The translations under genes were made by a program, and so were the position numbers. The notes beneath the pieces are model-generated. The model was not told where the DNA came from, made no database searches, and was given only the letters and a program-made list of their open reading frames with translations. A stretch of 64,000 nt of DNA from Bacteroides gallinarum DSM 18171 = JCM 13658 (GTDB lineage Bacteria; Bacteroidota; Bacteroidia; Bacteroidales; Bacteroidaceae), in the NCBI RefSeq assembly GCF_000374365.1, contig NZ_KB894125.1, positions 52,577-116,576 of the forward strand. The letters run 5' to 3'. Shown piece after piece: positions 17,369-26,900 of this stretch. Each line of letters opens with the position of its first letter. The first letter of the stretch is position 1.

Positions 17369-18307
17369 ATGTTTTTTACACAAATCAACGGGTTGATGAA
17401 CCAGAGTATAGACATCACGATGGTCATCCGTAAATCAGGAAACGGCATGACGGTATCCGTATTGCCGAAGTCGAACGGCCTCAAGGACGAGGCGCAGAAC
17501 CATATCGTACCGCTTACGCTGACCGGATTGCCGGGAGAGCTTGACGCGGGCTTCATGGAAGCGGTGGCAAAACCGATCCAAAAAGTTTCCGGCCTGCTGA
17601 CCAATATGGCCGAGTTCGAGAAACAGGCGGACAAGGCCGCCGCGAACAGCAAAGCCGTGAAGGATGCCAAATCCAAGGAAACGAAAGAGGAGAAGGAAAA
17701 GCGGGAAAAATACGAGAAACTGATGAAGAAAGCCGGAGAGTACATCACCGCAAAGAACCACAAGGAAGCCGTCGCCACACTCGGACAGGCCAAGGCGTAT
17801 GCCACCCAGCAGCAGCTGAAGGAAATCGAGGAAAAGATCAAAGCCGAGACGGCGGAAATGGACAAGGGAAGCCTCTTCGGCATGATGGAGGATGCACCGC
17901 GGCCTGTGGCTGTTCCGGCGGCAGAAAAAAGCGCCACGCCCCCACCGGCACCGGCGACCACGCGTCCGCATCAGGAAGGAGCACATGCACAACCCTCCTA
18001 TATCCCGCAACAGGAACAGTACCGTCCCGTACAGCAGCCCGCAGGACAGCCGGTGTACTATCGCCAGCCGCAACAGCCGTATCACGGACAGCCCGGGACA
18101 TACCCGCCACAGGGACAACCGCCGAGAGCCGAATACGGAAACGGAATGCCGCCCCACTATGCGGGATATCCGCCGATGGAAGCGGACGGCAGGCAGTATC
18201 CGCCGCAGAACGAGCCCGCTTACAGGCCCGACGAGTATGCGGAGTATCCGGATTTTCCGGTCGGCATGTTGAATCCACAGTATCAAACCACTAATCAAGC
18301 AATGTAA
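17369..18307 (+). CDS. PRTRC system protein E
   Basis: A 312-residue protein beginning MFFTQINGLM, the typical PRTRC protein E opening. A conserved N-terminal domain (about 1-90) is followed by a charged coiled-coil-like stretch rich in K and E (about 90-170) and a long proline/glutamine/tyrosine-rich disordered tail (about 185-312). PRTRC clusters occur on Bacteroidetes and proteobacterial mobile elements, and their biochemical role is unknown. It is the first of the PRTRC genes here, with protein C three bases downstream of its stop. Confidence 0.85.
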   Translation: MFFTQINGLMNQSIDITMVIRKSGNGMTVSVLPKSNGLKDEAQNHIVPLTLTGLPGELDAGFMEAVAKPIQKVSGLLTNMAEFEKQADKAAANSKAVKDAKSKETKEEKEKREKYEKLMKKAGEYITAKNHKEAVATLGQAKAYATQQQLKEIEEKIKAETAEMDKGSLFGMMEDAPRPVAVPAAEKSATPPPAPATTRPHQEGAHAQPSYIPQQEQYRPVQQPAGQPVYYRQPQQPYHGQPGTYPPQGQPPRAEYGNGMPPHYAGYPPMEADGRQYPPQNEPAYRPDEYAEYPDFPVGMLNPQYQTTNQAM

Positions 18308-18309
18308 CC

Positions 18310-18531
18310 ATGACACTGAAAATCAAAGGAATGACACGCTCATTCAAGTTCAAAAAAGGAACAGAGTATATAATCCTTTCGGACCCCGATCCGAACATCT
18401 CGCCGGATATGGTCATGAGCTATTACTCGAACCTCTATCCGGAACTGACGACGGCGACCGTACACGGGCCGGTCATCAGGGATGACATGACGGAATATGA
18501 GTTCAAGACCACCATCGGGATAAAAGGATAG
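18310..18531 (+). CDS. PRTRC system protein C
   Basis: A 73-residue protein. MTLKIKGMTRSFKFKKGTEYIILSDPDPNISPDMVMSYYSNLYPELTTA fits the short PRTRC protein C family, which has a ubiquitin-like size and a YPELTTA segment. It lies directly between proteins E and F. ThiF-like (E1) and small ubiquitin-like proteins occurring together suggest a protein-modification chemistry, but that remains inference. Confidence 0.82.
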   Translation: MTLKIKGMTRSFKFKKGTEYIILSDPDPNISPDMVMSYYSNLYPELTTATVHGPVIRDDMTEYEFKTTIGIKG

Positions 18532-18536
18532 GAAGC

Positions 18537-19657
18537 ATGAAGAAAAAAAACAGTAAAAAGAACAACAATAAAAAGCAACCATGTGTACCATTGGACGAAC
18601 AACAGTCAAGGCAGCTGGCAAGGCTCATCATCGGCCAGACACGGAGGCATGTACGCTACGGTGTGGACAGGGAAGAACGGATTGCGGCTCCAAGCGGGGC
18701 CGTAATTCTTTTCTAAGCACGGCCTTGATACCGTTGGCGCAGAAAAGTCTTGTCGTGGATAGTCATGACGGTTGTATAAACGTAATCACGCAGGAAAATT
18801 ACGAGTTCCTGCGTGATTCGTATTTCAGGTATGCCCTGTTGTTGCAGAAGGAAGGCGTGCACACGCCGGGAAAAAGTGCCGGGGAAGGCATCGCCAATCT
18901 ATACGACGAGATGAACACGCTTGTAGGGGACGAACTGCATGTAAATATCGAGCAGGAGGGCGGCAGGCTTTTCTTCCGGCTGTGGAAATACCATAAGTGG
19001 GGAAGTCTCACGCTGTACTACTTCCCGGTGAAGTTCCTGGAATCGCTCAATCCTGTCTTAAGGAGGATTGCCGTCACGTTTCTCCACAATCTGATGGAGG
19101 CCAACGGCATAGGCACCTTTTGGGATGACTATGAAGCGGATTTCATGTTTGAAATATTGTCGGAAGAGGACGACAGCGAACCGGAGGCTTGGAAAGAACG
19201 CATGAAACTGGTGGACTCCTATCAGGAAGGGAAAATCGGCAGGCTGCTCAAACGGGTGGAATCGAAATCCTACTACAAGAACCTGCCGAAAGCACTTGAA
19301 GCATATACTCCACAAAACGGGTTTGAACAACCTTTGGTCGATGCGATGAAACGGGGTCTCCCGTTCCTGACACCCGAACGGGGCATCATGCAATACGGGT
19401 ATGACGCCTACTATTCGGAAAATCCGGATTTCCATCCGATGTACCTGCACCAGCAGATAAGGATGGTGTATGACATCAACGATATTGTATCCGAGTATCT
19501 CGTCGACTATTACAATTCCTACAGTATGGAGACATACGACATCATTCCGGTGACTACCTGCGACCTGTCGCCTGATACGGAAGAACTGTTCCGGATGGAT
19601 GACTACCCGGAGCGGTTCTTCCGGTGGGCGGACGAATTCATATCTTTAATCTGTTGA
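18537..19657 (+). pseudogene. PRTRC system protein F, apparently frameshifted
   Basis: The bulk of the protein (from LSTALIPLAQKSLVV to FFRWADEFISLIC) reads in one frame. The only well-placed start, ATG 18537 after AGGATAGGAAGC, is in another frame that runs 59 codons (MKKKNSKKNNNKK...APSGAVILF) and stops at 18714-18716. One extra T in the T run at 18709-18712 would join them as ...AVILF-LSTALIPLAQ.... Without it the body could only be translated from 18581 or from a TTG at 18725. This may be a real mutation, slippage or a sequencing error. The family assignment rests on the position between C and B and on the YEFLRDSYFRYALLLQ segment. Confidence 0.7.
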
Positions 19658-19660
19658 GTT

Positions 19661-20380
19661 ATGTTGGAAACGAATGAACTTACAAAAAAACTGAGGACGC
19701 TGCTTCATCCGAGGGCGGCGTTGATTGCCTATTCAGACGAGAAAGACAACTCTTATGCCACTGACAACAGCTATTTTGTCGAGGTAAGGGACATAGACGA
19801 TGACGGCATGATGGGAGAAGGCCGGCCCGTCACGGTGGATTTCATGAACGAGCTGGTACGAGGTTATTCCGAAAGCCACAGCACCACGCCATACGGCAGG
19901 ATTCCACCCAATATGCTGTGGTGTGACCCACGCAAGGGCAGCGAGAAATATATCTGGTACAATCCCCCACAAAAGCGGATGATGTTCTTCCACGAATCCC
20001 TCAAGATAGAGAGCGCGAAGTATAACCTGCCGGGGGTCATTTATGTAGCCGATGGAAGCTCATTGAGTATCTACGCATACAAAGACAGGAAGCCGACGGA
20101 AAAGACGGAACTCTATGCCGCGCCGTTCTTCAACGTGACAGGAGCGAGCGTCTGTTTGGGATCTGCAAAAATAGACAGACCGAAAGAACTGACTTACAGG
20201 AACCAGCTGGAGTATTGGGAGAAGAAGTTCTGGCTGACGGAGTTCTCGCACCTGGGAGGAGGGGGCAACCCGACCAGATCAAACCTGGTGCTGGTAACGA
20301 AAGCGGCAAAGGACAAGCCTTTCAATCTTGAGGAACTGAAACCTTTGAATAACTTGAAACTGAAAGACATATTGAAATGA
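19661..20380 (+). CDS. PRTRC system protein B
   Basis: A 239-residue protein with the conserved PRTRC B segments RIPPNMLWCDPRKGSEKYIWYNPPQ and LPGVIYVADGSSLSIYAYK. There is no signal peptide. It starts four bases after the protein F stop and overlaps the next ATG by four bases, so it is translationally coupled. The function in the cluster is unknown. Confidence 0.85.
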   Translation: MLETNELTKKLRTLLHPRAALIAYSDEKDNSYATDNSYFVEVRDIDDDGMMGEGRPVTVDFMNELVRGYSESHSTTPYGRIPPNMLWCDPRKGSEKYIWYNPPQKRMMFFHESLKIESAKYNLPGVIYVADGSSLSIYAYKDRKPTEKTELYAAPFFNVTGASVCLGSAKIDRPKELTYRNQLEYWEKKFWLTEFSHLGGGGNPTRSNLVLVTKAAKDKPFNLEELKPLNNLKLKDILK

Positions 20381-21165
20381 AAAGAGCACATTACATAGAC
20401 AACTACCTGCTGAACCCGCAACATCCGGTCACGGTGAACCTGATAGGTGCGGGAGGGACAGGTTCCCAGGTGCTCACCTGCCTGGCACGGATAGACGTGA
20501 CACTGCGGACACTCGGACATCCGGGACTGTTCGTGACACTTTATGACCCGGACATCGTTACGGATGCCAACATCGGCCGCCAGCTTTTCGGTTGCTCCGA
20601 CTTGGGGCTGAACAAGGCGCAATGTCTGGTTACCCGTATAAACAATTTCTTCGGAAATGACTGGAAAGCGGTAGCGGATGTTTTTCCGACCGCGCTGAAA
20701 GATACCCGGCGGGACGACATGGCGAACATCACCATCACCTGCACTGACAACATCAAGTCGCGGCTTGACTTGTGGAACGTGCTGAAAGCCGTGCCCTCCT
20801 CGAATTACCGAGATTACGAAACCCCACTTTACTGGATGGATTTCGGGAACACGCAAAGTACGGGGCAGGTTGTGCTGGGAACCATACCCAAGAAAATAAA
20901 GCAGCCGGCTTCCAAACTGTATGAAACGGTCGGATCACTGAAAGTCATCACCCGCCTTGTGAAATATGCGAGGGTAAAGGAGGAGGATTCCGGACCGAGC
21001 TGCTCGCTGGCGGAAGCGTTGGAGAAGCAGGACCTGTTCATCAACTCCACGCTGGCACAGCTCGGATGCAACATACTCTGGAAAATGTTCCGTAACGGCA
21101 TGATAGAGCATCACGGGCTGTTTCTGAATCTTGAAACGATGAAAGCCAATCCGATTGCCGTATGA
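20377..21165 (+). CDS. PRTRC system ThiF-family protein
   Basis: A 262-residue E1-like/ThiF family protein. The nucleotide-binding glycine loop is LIGAGGTGSQVLTCLARI (residues about 22-40). DPDIVTDANIGRQLF and TCTDNIKSRLDLW are further ThiF-type blocks that bind and adenylate a C-terminal carboxylate. The typical catalytic cysteine is not obvious. It is the last PRTRC gene here. PRTRC A, D and ParB are not present downstream, where the surface-protein cluster starts instead. Confidence 0.87.
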   Translation: MKRAHYIDNYLLNPQHPVTVNLIGAGGTGSQVLTCLARIDVTLRTLGHPGLFVTLYDPDIVTDANIGRQLFGCSDLGLNKAQCLVTRINNFFGNDWKAVADVFPTALKDTRRDDMANITITCTDNIKSRLDLWNVLKAVPSSNYRDYETPLYWMDFGNTQSTGQVVLGTIPKKIKQPASKLYETVGSLKVITRLVKYARVKEEDSGPSCSLAEALEKQDLFINSTLAQLGCNILWKMFRNGMIEHHGLFLNLETMKANPIAV

Positions 21166-21251
21166 ACAGGTGAAGGCGGACATCTCATGGACGAAAGATA
21201 TGCTTATTTAACTGAAAACGGTCCGGGCGAATAAAAATATCGCCCGCCCTA

Positions 21252-21282
21252 TTGCCGTAACGGAAAAGTTTTCATAGATTTG
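21252..21282 (+). promoter_or_regulatory. Promoter of the surface-protein cluster
   Basis: TAGATTTG (21275-21282) matches the Bacteroides -7 box, and TTG at 21252-21254 is the -33 element with a 20-nt spacer. It would give a ~500-nt untranslated leader before the gene at 21787. Region 21166-21786 has no convincing gene. Confidence 0.55.
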
Positions 21283-21500
21283 CACAGATGTAAAACGATC
21301 ATGTATAATCACGGCAGAATATGGAGACCTGTTCTGTTCTTGAACTTTCTGAAGACCGGGACGGGCAGTCCTCTTCTCCACGAAGAGGATACCGTTTCTG
21401 CGTATGGCTTCCCTGAGACATGTTTTAACACGGTAGAGGACAGAAAGTCCGGAAATATTTTCAGAAATTTTGCTGAATACTTGCGTGTTCGGATAATTTT

Positions 21501-21549
<49 letters not shown>

Positions 21550-21700
21550 GTCACGCGCGTCAAGATACAAAATATCGTTTAATTATCAATCAGTTAGCGG
21601 GATTTTTCTTTCCGGATTATCCTGCCTTTTCCTGCGGAACACATGCTATAAATCCCATACCTCCCCCGCTACCGTTGCGGCAGCGGACAGAGGATTGTAC

Positions 21701-21756
21701 ACTTTCCGGCGGTATGCGGTACATGGATATGCCATGCCCGTATGTCGCCGGAAAGT
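21701..21756 (+). promoter_or_regulatory. Strong leader hairpin before the DUF3575 gene
   Basis: ACTTTCCGGCGGTATGCGG (21701-21719) pairs with CCCGTATGTCGCCGGAAAGT (21737-21756), with a smaller CATGG/CCATG stem at the tip. It ends 30 nt before the ATG at 21787. It has no good T run, so it is more likely a translational or stability element than a terminator. Confidence 0.6.
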
Positions 21757-21786
21757 CTTTCATGTAGAATCAATAAACACAAGTGT

Positions 21787-22914
21787 ATGAATCTGAAAAA
21801 GCCCATATTGACATTGCTGTTCGTGCTGTCGCTTCTGCCTCTTGCGGCGCAGGAACCGGCGGACACATCCTACCTGTTCCGTTTTAAGGCAGACAATGAC
21901 ATGTTCTACGTCCCGTTCGGGGAGAACGGGAAAGAACTGCAACGCCTTCAGGAATGCGTGAAGCGTCACAAGGCTGACATCCTTGCGGGGAAAATTCCCC
22001 TGCATGTGGACGGCTACAGTATTTCCGCATCCACCGAAGCGGAAAACCTCGCCATGGCGAAGACCCGTTCCAACCGTGTGAAATCGGAACTGATAACCCG
22101 CAGCGGGCTTGTGGAGAAATGCTTCACCACATGCAACCATGCCTCGGACGGAAATTTCGTCACGGTACGCTTCGCAATACCGGCAGAGAAAGATGTCCCG
22201 GACAGTACGCAAACGGAAGCCGACAGTATAGCTGCGGAGCGTGCGAAAGCGGAACAGGCGGAGAAAGCCCGTCTTGCCGCCGAGCGTGAAGCTGCCCGGA
22301 GAGCCGAGGAAGAACGCCTTGCGGCAGAACGTGCCGAACAGGAGCGCAGGACGGCCGAGGAAGCCGCACGCAAAGCCGAACTTGAGAAGACGGAAGCCGA
22401 AAGGCTCGCTGCCGAAGAAACTGAAAAGGACGACTATACTCTCTCCCTGCGTGCGAACCTGCTTCGCTGGGCGACATTGACACCCAACTTGGGTATCGAG
22501 TGGCGCGTCAATCCGTCATGGGGTATCTTGGTGAACGGGGCATATACCTCATGGGCGTGGAACGACAAGGACAGAAGATATGCCCTTTGGGAGGTGTCGC
22601 CCGAAGTGCGCTATTATATAGGTAAAGAGAAACGCGGTTATATCGGTGCGATGTACAAAGCCGGGCAGTTCAACTACAAGTTCTCCGCAACCGGCAAACA
22701 AGGCGACCTGATGGGCGGAGGCATTACCGGCGGTTATCAGTTGCGGTTGAACAAGACCCTCTCGCTCGACTTCAACCTCGGCATCGGCTGCGTCCATGCC
22801 GACTATGAGAAATACGAGGTTATCGACGGGGTGCGTGTACGCCGTGGTACGGAGAGCAAGAACTGGTGGGGTCCCGTGAATGCGGGTATCACCTTAGTGT
22901 GGAAACTGTTCTAA
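21787..22914 (+). CDS. DUF3575 outer-membrane protein with OmpA-like N-terminal region
   Basis: A 375-residue exported protein. The signal peptide is at residues 1-20 (ILTLLFVLSLLPLAAQE). An OmpA-like/peptidoglycan-associated style region covers about 25-130 (VDGYSISASTEAENLAMAKTRSNRVKSELI). An Ala/Glu/Arg-rich coiled coil covers about 140-215. The C-terminal DUF3575 beta-strand-rich domain (SLRANLLRWATLTPNLGIEW...WWGPVNAGITLVWKLF) ends in an aromatic residue, as in outer-membrane barrels. DUF3575 proteins accompany fimbrillin operons in Bacteroidales and probably support assembly or anchoring. The ATG at 21787 is chosen for the signal peptide. Confidence 0.8.
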   Translation: MNLKKPILTLLFVLSLLPLAAQEPADTSYLFRFKADNDMFYVPFGENGKELQRLQECVKRHKADILAGKIPLHVDGYSISASTEAENLAMAKTRSNRVKSELITRSGLVEKCFTTCNHASDGNFVTVRFAIPAEKDVPDSTQTEADSIAAERAKAEQAEKARLAAEREAARRAEEERLAAERAEQERRTAEEAARKAELEKTEAERLAAEETEKDDYTLSLRANLLRWATLTPNLGIEWRVNPSWGILVNGAYTSWAWNDKDRRYALWEVSPEVRYYIGKEKRGYIGAMYKAGQFNYKFSATGKQGDLMGGGITGGYQLRLNKTLSLDFNLGIGCVHADYEKYEVIDGVRVRRGTESKNWWGPVNAGITLVWKLF

Positions 22915-22928
22915 CGGAAGGAGGAAAA

Positions 22929-23837
22929 ATGAAGAAGATATTAAAGAATATGCTGGAAAATATACGTTCACGGGAAATAACGGTCGTCCGTAAAACGGTT
23001 TTGCCGATGGCGGCAGTGACCCTTACTTTCGCTGTCACGATGACAGGCTGCGTGAAAGACGAGCTTTTCAATACCCCACATCCCGACAAAGGGGCTGTAG
23101 TGCTCGATATAGGCGGGTTGCCCGGCGGAGACGGATATACAGTCGATATAGACGGGCGGACATTCGAGACGACCGGAAGCGCGTTTACCGTGCCCGACCT
23201 GTTCGAGCCGGGGACACATACCGTAACGGTATATAACCGTCCCGAAGGCTTTTCCGTGGAAGGGCTTGTCGCCCGTGTGGCTCCTTTGGGGGCAGCAGTC
23301 CGTGCGGCTGACGGGCTTATACACCCCCTGCCCGGATATCTGCATTCGGGGACACGGCAAATAGAGGTCACGGCGGATGACAGTCTGAAAGTGGAGATGT
23401 CCGTATCGCAGCGGGTACGCGACCTGCATCTGGAACTGACCGTCACCGAAGGCGACCCCGAACGGATAGCGTCTGTCAGGGGAACGCTGTCGGGCATAGC
23501 CGGAGCATTCGACCTTGCGGCGCAGCAGACCACCGGCGAGGCTGTCTCCACGGCTGTCGAATTTATCCGTACGGGAGACAGGCTGACTGCCGACGCACGG
23601 CTGCTGGGTATCATGGGCAGCAAACAGACCCTTCTGCTCGACATCGTGTTCACCGACGGACGGACGCAGACGACGGGAAGCGACCTGACGGACCATCTGA
23701 AAGACTTCGGCAACGACATGACAGAGGCATTCCGGCTGGCAGGCGACCTGAACACCCCGATAGAAGCGGAAATGAGCGCCACCATCGACAACTGGCAGCC
23801 GGGCAACGGCGGCGGTGAAGATGCGGACATAAAATAA
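22929..23837 (+). CDS. FimB/Mfa2-family lipoprotein
   Basis: A 302-residue lipoprotein. After a basic N-terminus and a hydrophobic segment comes the lipobox VTMTGC, with the Cys near residue 40. The body is beta-rich with YTVDIDGRTFETTGSAF and HTVTVYNRPEGFSVEG. FimB/Mfa2-like proteins act as anchors or minor subunits of type V fimbriae. The start at 22929 follows a good ribosome-binding site (AAGGAGGAAAAA), 14 nt after the previous stop. Its place before two fimbrillins supports an anchor role. Confidence 0.7.
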   Translation: MKKILKNMLENIRSREITVVRKTVLPMAAVTLTFAVTMTGCVKDELFNTPHPDKGAVVLDIGGLPGGDGYTVDIDGRTFETTGSAFTVPDLFEPGTHTVTVYNRPEGFSVEGLVARVAPLGAAVRAADGLIHPLPGYLHSGTRQIEVTADDSLKVEMSVSQRVRDLHLELTVTEGDPERIASVRGTLSGIAGAFDLAAQQTTGEAVSTAVEFIRTGDRLTADARLLGIMGSKQTLLLDIVFTDGRTQTTGSDLTDHLKDFGNDMTEAFRLAGDLNTPIEAEMSATIDNWQPGNGGGEDADIK

Positions 23838-23845
23838 ACGATTAA

Positions 23846-23888
23846 GCCGAGGGCAGAACCGAACTTGTTCGGGTTATGCCGAGGCAGA
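23846..23888. repeat. Mini-hairpin repeat, copy 1
   Basis: An upstream CCGAG, then a hairpin AAC-CGAAC-tt-GTTCG-G-GTT with one bulged base, then CCGAGG. The same layout recurs at 27001 and 34857 with different but compensating stem bases. Confidence 0.65.
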
Positions 23889-23947
23889 GTGATTGTAGAT
23901 TGAAAATCTAAAGTAACAAGGAAACTGAATAAATAAAATAACAGACT

Positions 23948-24910
23948 ATGCAAAAAATGAAAGTGACGATTACCGGGCTGCTTGCACTCGCCGTATTGGC
24001 AGGATGCAGCAACGATGAAAACCTGCCCGGAGGGAATGACAACAATGGCCGCGTGGCGTTGCAAGTGACCAGCGGTATCCAGACCCGTGCCTACGATGAC
24101 CGGTGGGAAGCCAATGATGCCATCGGTGTCTTCGCACTGATGCCGGGAACCACTGAGATAGCCACCGATGAAACGAGCGGGACGGCACAGGGCAACAGGC
24201 AGTACAGTACGTTAGAAAATGCACTCGGCACATTCAACCCTGCCGACGAAAACGCGACCATCTACCTGCCGGTGGACGGAAGCACACGCGACTTCACCGC
24301 CTACTACCCGTATAAGCCGGAAATGGCGGGCAGCACCTACAAGATAGACCTGAGCAATCAGGCAGAGCAGAAAAACATCGACTTTATGGTCAGCACGACG
24401 CAGCAGGCAGAGGGAAGCAGCAAGACCAAAGGCATCAGCAAGACCGACCCGTCCGTGCAGTTCCGCTTCGAGCACAAGCTTTCAAAGGTGCGCCTGAATA
24501 TCGAGACCGGAAACGGCTTCGCGGGCAACTACAGTGAGTTGGCGGGCATGACGGTAGCCCTCACGGGACAGCAGACGACCGCCGACTTCGACGTACTGAC
24601 TGACGACAAAGTAGCCATTGCGAAAGGTTACGAAGGCATCGACCTGCTCACCGCAGAAAACGGCCGGACATCCGAAGGCATCGTGATGCCGAGCAATGAC
24701 TATGACGGGATGCAGTTCGAGTTCCACGTCAAGGGGCACGAGCAGCCTTACGTGTGGGAGCTGAACAATTCGGAGAAAGCCACGAGATTTGATCCGGGCA
24801 AGGAGTACATCTACAACATCACCATCCACAAGACCGCCATCGAGATTACGGCCACCATCAAGGACTGGGAACAGGGCAACGCTGACGGCGAAAGCGGCAG
24901 TGCGGAATAA
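23948..24910 (+). CDS. Fimbrillin family protein
   Basis: A 320-residue lipoprotein of the Mfa-like fimbrillin family. The lipobox is VLAGC (Cys near residue 20). A typical fimbrillin layout follows: QTRAYDDRWEANDAIGVFAL, then FTAYYPY, then VQFRFEHKLSKVRLNIE, and a C-terminal YIYNITIHKTAIEITATIKDWEQG. Such subunits are exported as lipoproteins and polymerise into surface fimbriae after Rgp-like protease cleavage at an arginine; SGIQTRAYD is a plausible site. It follows the FimB-like gene. Confidence 0.88.
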   Translation: MQKMKVTITGLLALAVLAGCSNDENLPGGNDNNGRVALQVTSGIQTRAYDDRWEANDAIGVFALMPGTTEIATDETSGTAQGNRQYSTLENALGTFNPADENATIYLPVDGSTRDFTAYYPYKPEMAGSTYKIDLSNQAEQKNIDFMVSTTQQAEGSSKTKGISKTDPSVQFRFEHKLSKVRLNIETGNGFAGNYSELAGMTVALTGQQTTADFDVLTDDKVAIAKGYEGIDLLTAENGRTSEGIVMPSNDYDGMQFEFHVKGHEQPYVWELNNSEKATRFDPGKEYIYNITIHKTAIEITATIKDWEQGNADGESGSAE

Positions 24911-24952
24911 GGGACAGGACACACAGGCAATAACAGAAAAACAAATAAAAAG

Positions 24953-25924
24953 ATGAAAGCAACGAATTACATTCTTTTTGCAGCCGCTGCCATTGCGCTG
25001 GCGGCTTGCAGCAATGACGGACTGCCCGGCGACGACCCGAACGCCCCGGTGGAAATCCGTCTGACAGGTGGTCTGGAGGTGCAGACCCGTACCTTGCACA
25101 ACCTCGACACGCAGTTGAAACCCGGAGAACAGGTACACGTGTGGGTGGATGATGCCGGAAACGTGGCAGACAAGGAACTGTACAAAGACAGGGAACTGAC
25201 GGCAGGAGACGACGGTGCCTTGACGGGCGAGACGATGTACTTCCCCCAGACCGGCAATGCAGTGAACATCTACGCCATACACGGAAACTTCGGGGAAGCT
25301 ACGGATTGGTCGGAAGGCGGCTTCTGGGCAACGGACATTACGCACACGGTAGCACAGAACCAAAAAAGCGGAGAGGACGGCTACGCCAAGTCCGACCTCA
25401 TGTATGCCAAATCTACCGATGTAGCCCGCACGAAAGAAGCCATCAATCTGCAATTCAGTCACCTGCTCTCCAAGATAGAGGTGGTATTGGTGAAGGGAGC
25501 CGGAAGCCCGGAAATTAAGAAAGTGGAAATCCTGAACACGAAGCTCGAAGCCGTCTTCACCCCAAGCAAGGAGAACGAATTCGAGGTGATAGAGAGCGGT
25601 ACGGATGGAGGAAATCCGATTGAGATAGATACTGACCTCACCTCTGCGGCGGATGCGGCAGGAACGGACGAAAACAAGAAGAATCTCAACGAGGCCATCA
25701 TCGTACCGCAGACCCTCACATCGGGCGAACCGTTCATCCGCGTCACCACAGCCGAAGGCGGGACATTGATTTACAGACTGCCGGAGGACAAGACGTTCGA
25801 TCCTGCCAAGAAATACCGCTTTACCGTTACTGCCAACCTGACGGAGCTGAAGGTAGTAAGTGCAAAGATTACAGACTGGATTAAGGAAATAGGCGATGAC
25901 GATGGCACAGCCGAAATGGAGTAA
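24953..25924 (+). CDS. Fimbrillin family protein
   Basis: A 323-residue lipoprotein. The signal peptide and lipobox are IALAACSND. The fimbrillin features are GGLEVQTRTLHN near the N-terminus, INLQFSHLLSKIEVVLV in the middle and YRFTVTANLTELKVVSAKITDW at the end. It lies 42 nt after the previous fimbrillin, so the two are probably co-expressed. It may be a major or tip subunit; the sequence does not say which. Confidence 0.86.
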   Translation: MKATNYILFAAAAIALAACSNDGLPGDDPNAPVEIRLTGGLEVQTRTLHNLDTQLKPGEQVHVWVDDAGNVADKELYKDRELTAGDDGALTGETMYFPQTGNAVNIYAIHGNFGEATDWSEGGFWATDITHTVAQNQKSGEDGYAKSDLMYAKSTDVARTKEAINLQFSHLLSKIEVVLVKGAGSPEIKKVEILNTKLEAVFTPSKENEFEVIESGTDGGNPIEIDTDLTSAADAAGTDENKKNLNEAIIVPQTLTSGEPFIRVTTAEGGTLIYRLPEDKTFDPAKKYRFTVTANLTELKVVSAKITDWIKEIGDDDGTAEME

Positions 25925-25931
25925 TCGCTGA

Positions 25932-26030
25932 CAGCCATCCTATGCAGCAAGCGTAAGGCACGGAGATATGCCCTTTTGATATACGGTGTAGCTGCTCGCG
26001 TCGCGGCGGGCGGTGGCGCAAAGAAACCAT
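25932..26030 (+). repeat. Intergenic repeat, first copy
   Basis: CAGCCATCC..TGCAGCA.GCGTAAGGCACGGAGA is followed by a more diverged ~50 nt. It is homologous to 26901-26988 and lies directly after a stop codon in both cases. Confidence 0.6.
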
Positions 26031-26047
26031 AAAAAAGAAAGGAAAAA

Positions 26048-26896
26048 ATGAAGAAGAATTGTTTTACCACGAATAATATCCTTTGGACAGCCTGCTGCCT
26101 TGCAGCGATGACTGTCTTCACAGGCTGCAAAGACAGCAATGGCAAGGACAGCGAAACCGGCATCCTGAGACCAATCGCCGAGAACATTACCGGCAAGTGG
26201 AATATGGAGGAAAGCCTCCGAAAGCAGGATGGCAAATGGGTGGAAGACCTCATCCCCGAAGGTGAGGGACACATCTACACCATGCGCCCGGACGGCACGG
26301 CGCTGAGTGCGTTTACCGCCCCCGACGGCTACACCAAGCTCAACCTGGGCGAATGGAAAGTGGACGAAGTGACCGACCGACTGACGCTCGGCACTATGAC
26401 CGTCGATGTGGTCAGTCTGGACGCGACATCGCTTGTCATGGGGCATGACGAAGCCCGCGACTCGGAAACGGGCGAAATAATGCAGGGAGAGTTCCGATGG
26501 ACGTTCTCCCGCATGGACGAAAACCGGAAGACACTTGCTGAACAGCTGGTTGGCAAATGGATTCTCTCCAAAAGCTACGAGAAGAAAGGCGGCGAATGGG
26601 TGGAAAACTCCAACGGACTTCCCGACGAGGGCTGGCACCTGTACCGCGCAGACGCTACCTTCACCGCCTATTCACGCAGCGGCGAACATGAATTTACAAG
26701 CGACACGAACTGGGTGGTGAACTGCACCACCGGGGAAGTGCGCTGGACGGCAGAGAACGGGCAGAGCTCCACGGCAGACGTGGCCATCGAAGCTGACGGG
26801 ACGCTCTCCGTGTACTACTCGAACAGTTTCGACCCCGTGACAGGACAGTCTGTCGCAGGCGAATACAAGGACGTGATGGTACGCGCACAGGAATAA
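26048..26896 (+). CDS. Lipocalin-like two-repeat lipoprotein
   Basis: A 282-residue lipoprotein with lipobox VFTGC (Cys near residue 27). Two homologous repeats follow: NITGKWNMEESLRKQDGKWVED and QLVGKWILSKSYEKKGGEWVEN, each a lipocalin-like small beta barrel of ~110 residues. It sits inside the fimbrillin cluster and is bracketed by a duplicated intergenic repeat, suggesting insertion or duplication as a unit. It is probably surface exposed. The ligand is unknown. Confidence 0.7.
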   Translation: MKKNCFTTNNILWTACCLAAMTVFTGCKDSNGKDSETGILRPIAENITGKWNMEESLRKQDGKWVEDLIPEGEGHIYTMRPDGTALSAFTAPDGYTKLNLGEWKVDEVTDRLTLGTMTVDVVSLDATSLVMGHDEARDSETGEIMQGEFRWTFSRMDENRKTLAEQLVGKWILSKSYEKKGGEWVENSNGLPDEGWHLYRADATFTAYSRSGEHEFTSDTNWVVNCTTGEVRWTAENGQSSTADVAIEADGTLSVYYSNSFDPVTGQSVAGEYKDVMVRAQE

Positions 26897-26900
26897 ATTT

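Noticed and set aside
22889..24064. Long open frames on the minus strand across the fimbrillin region, and similar ones at 15515-16681 and 41935-43179
   Set aside because: They are antisense shadows of well-supported plus-strand genes, with implausible composition and no start signals.
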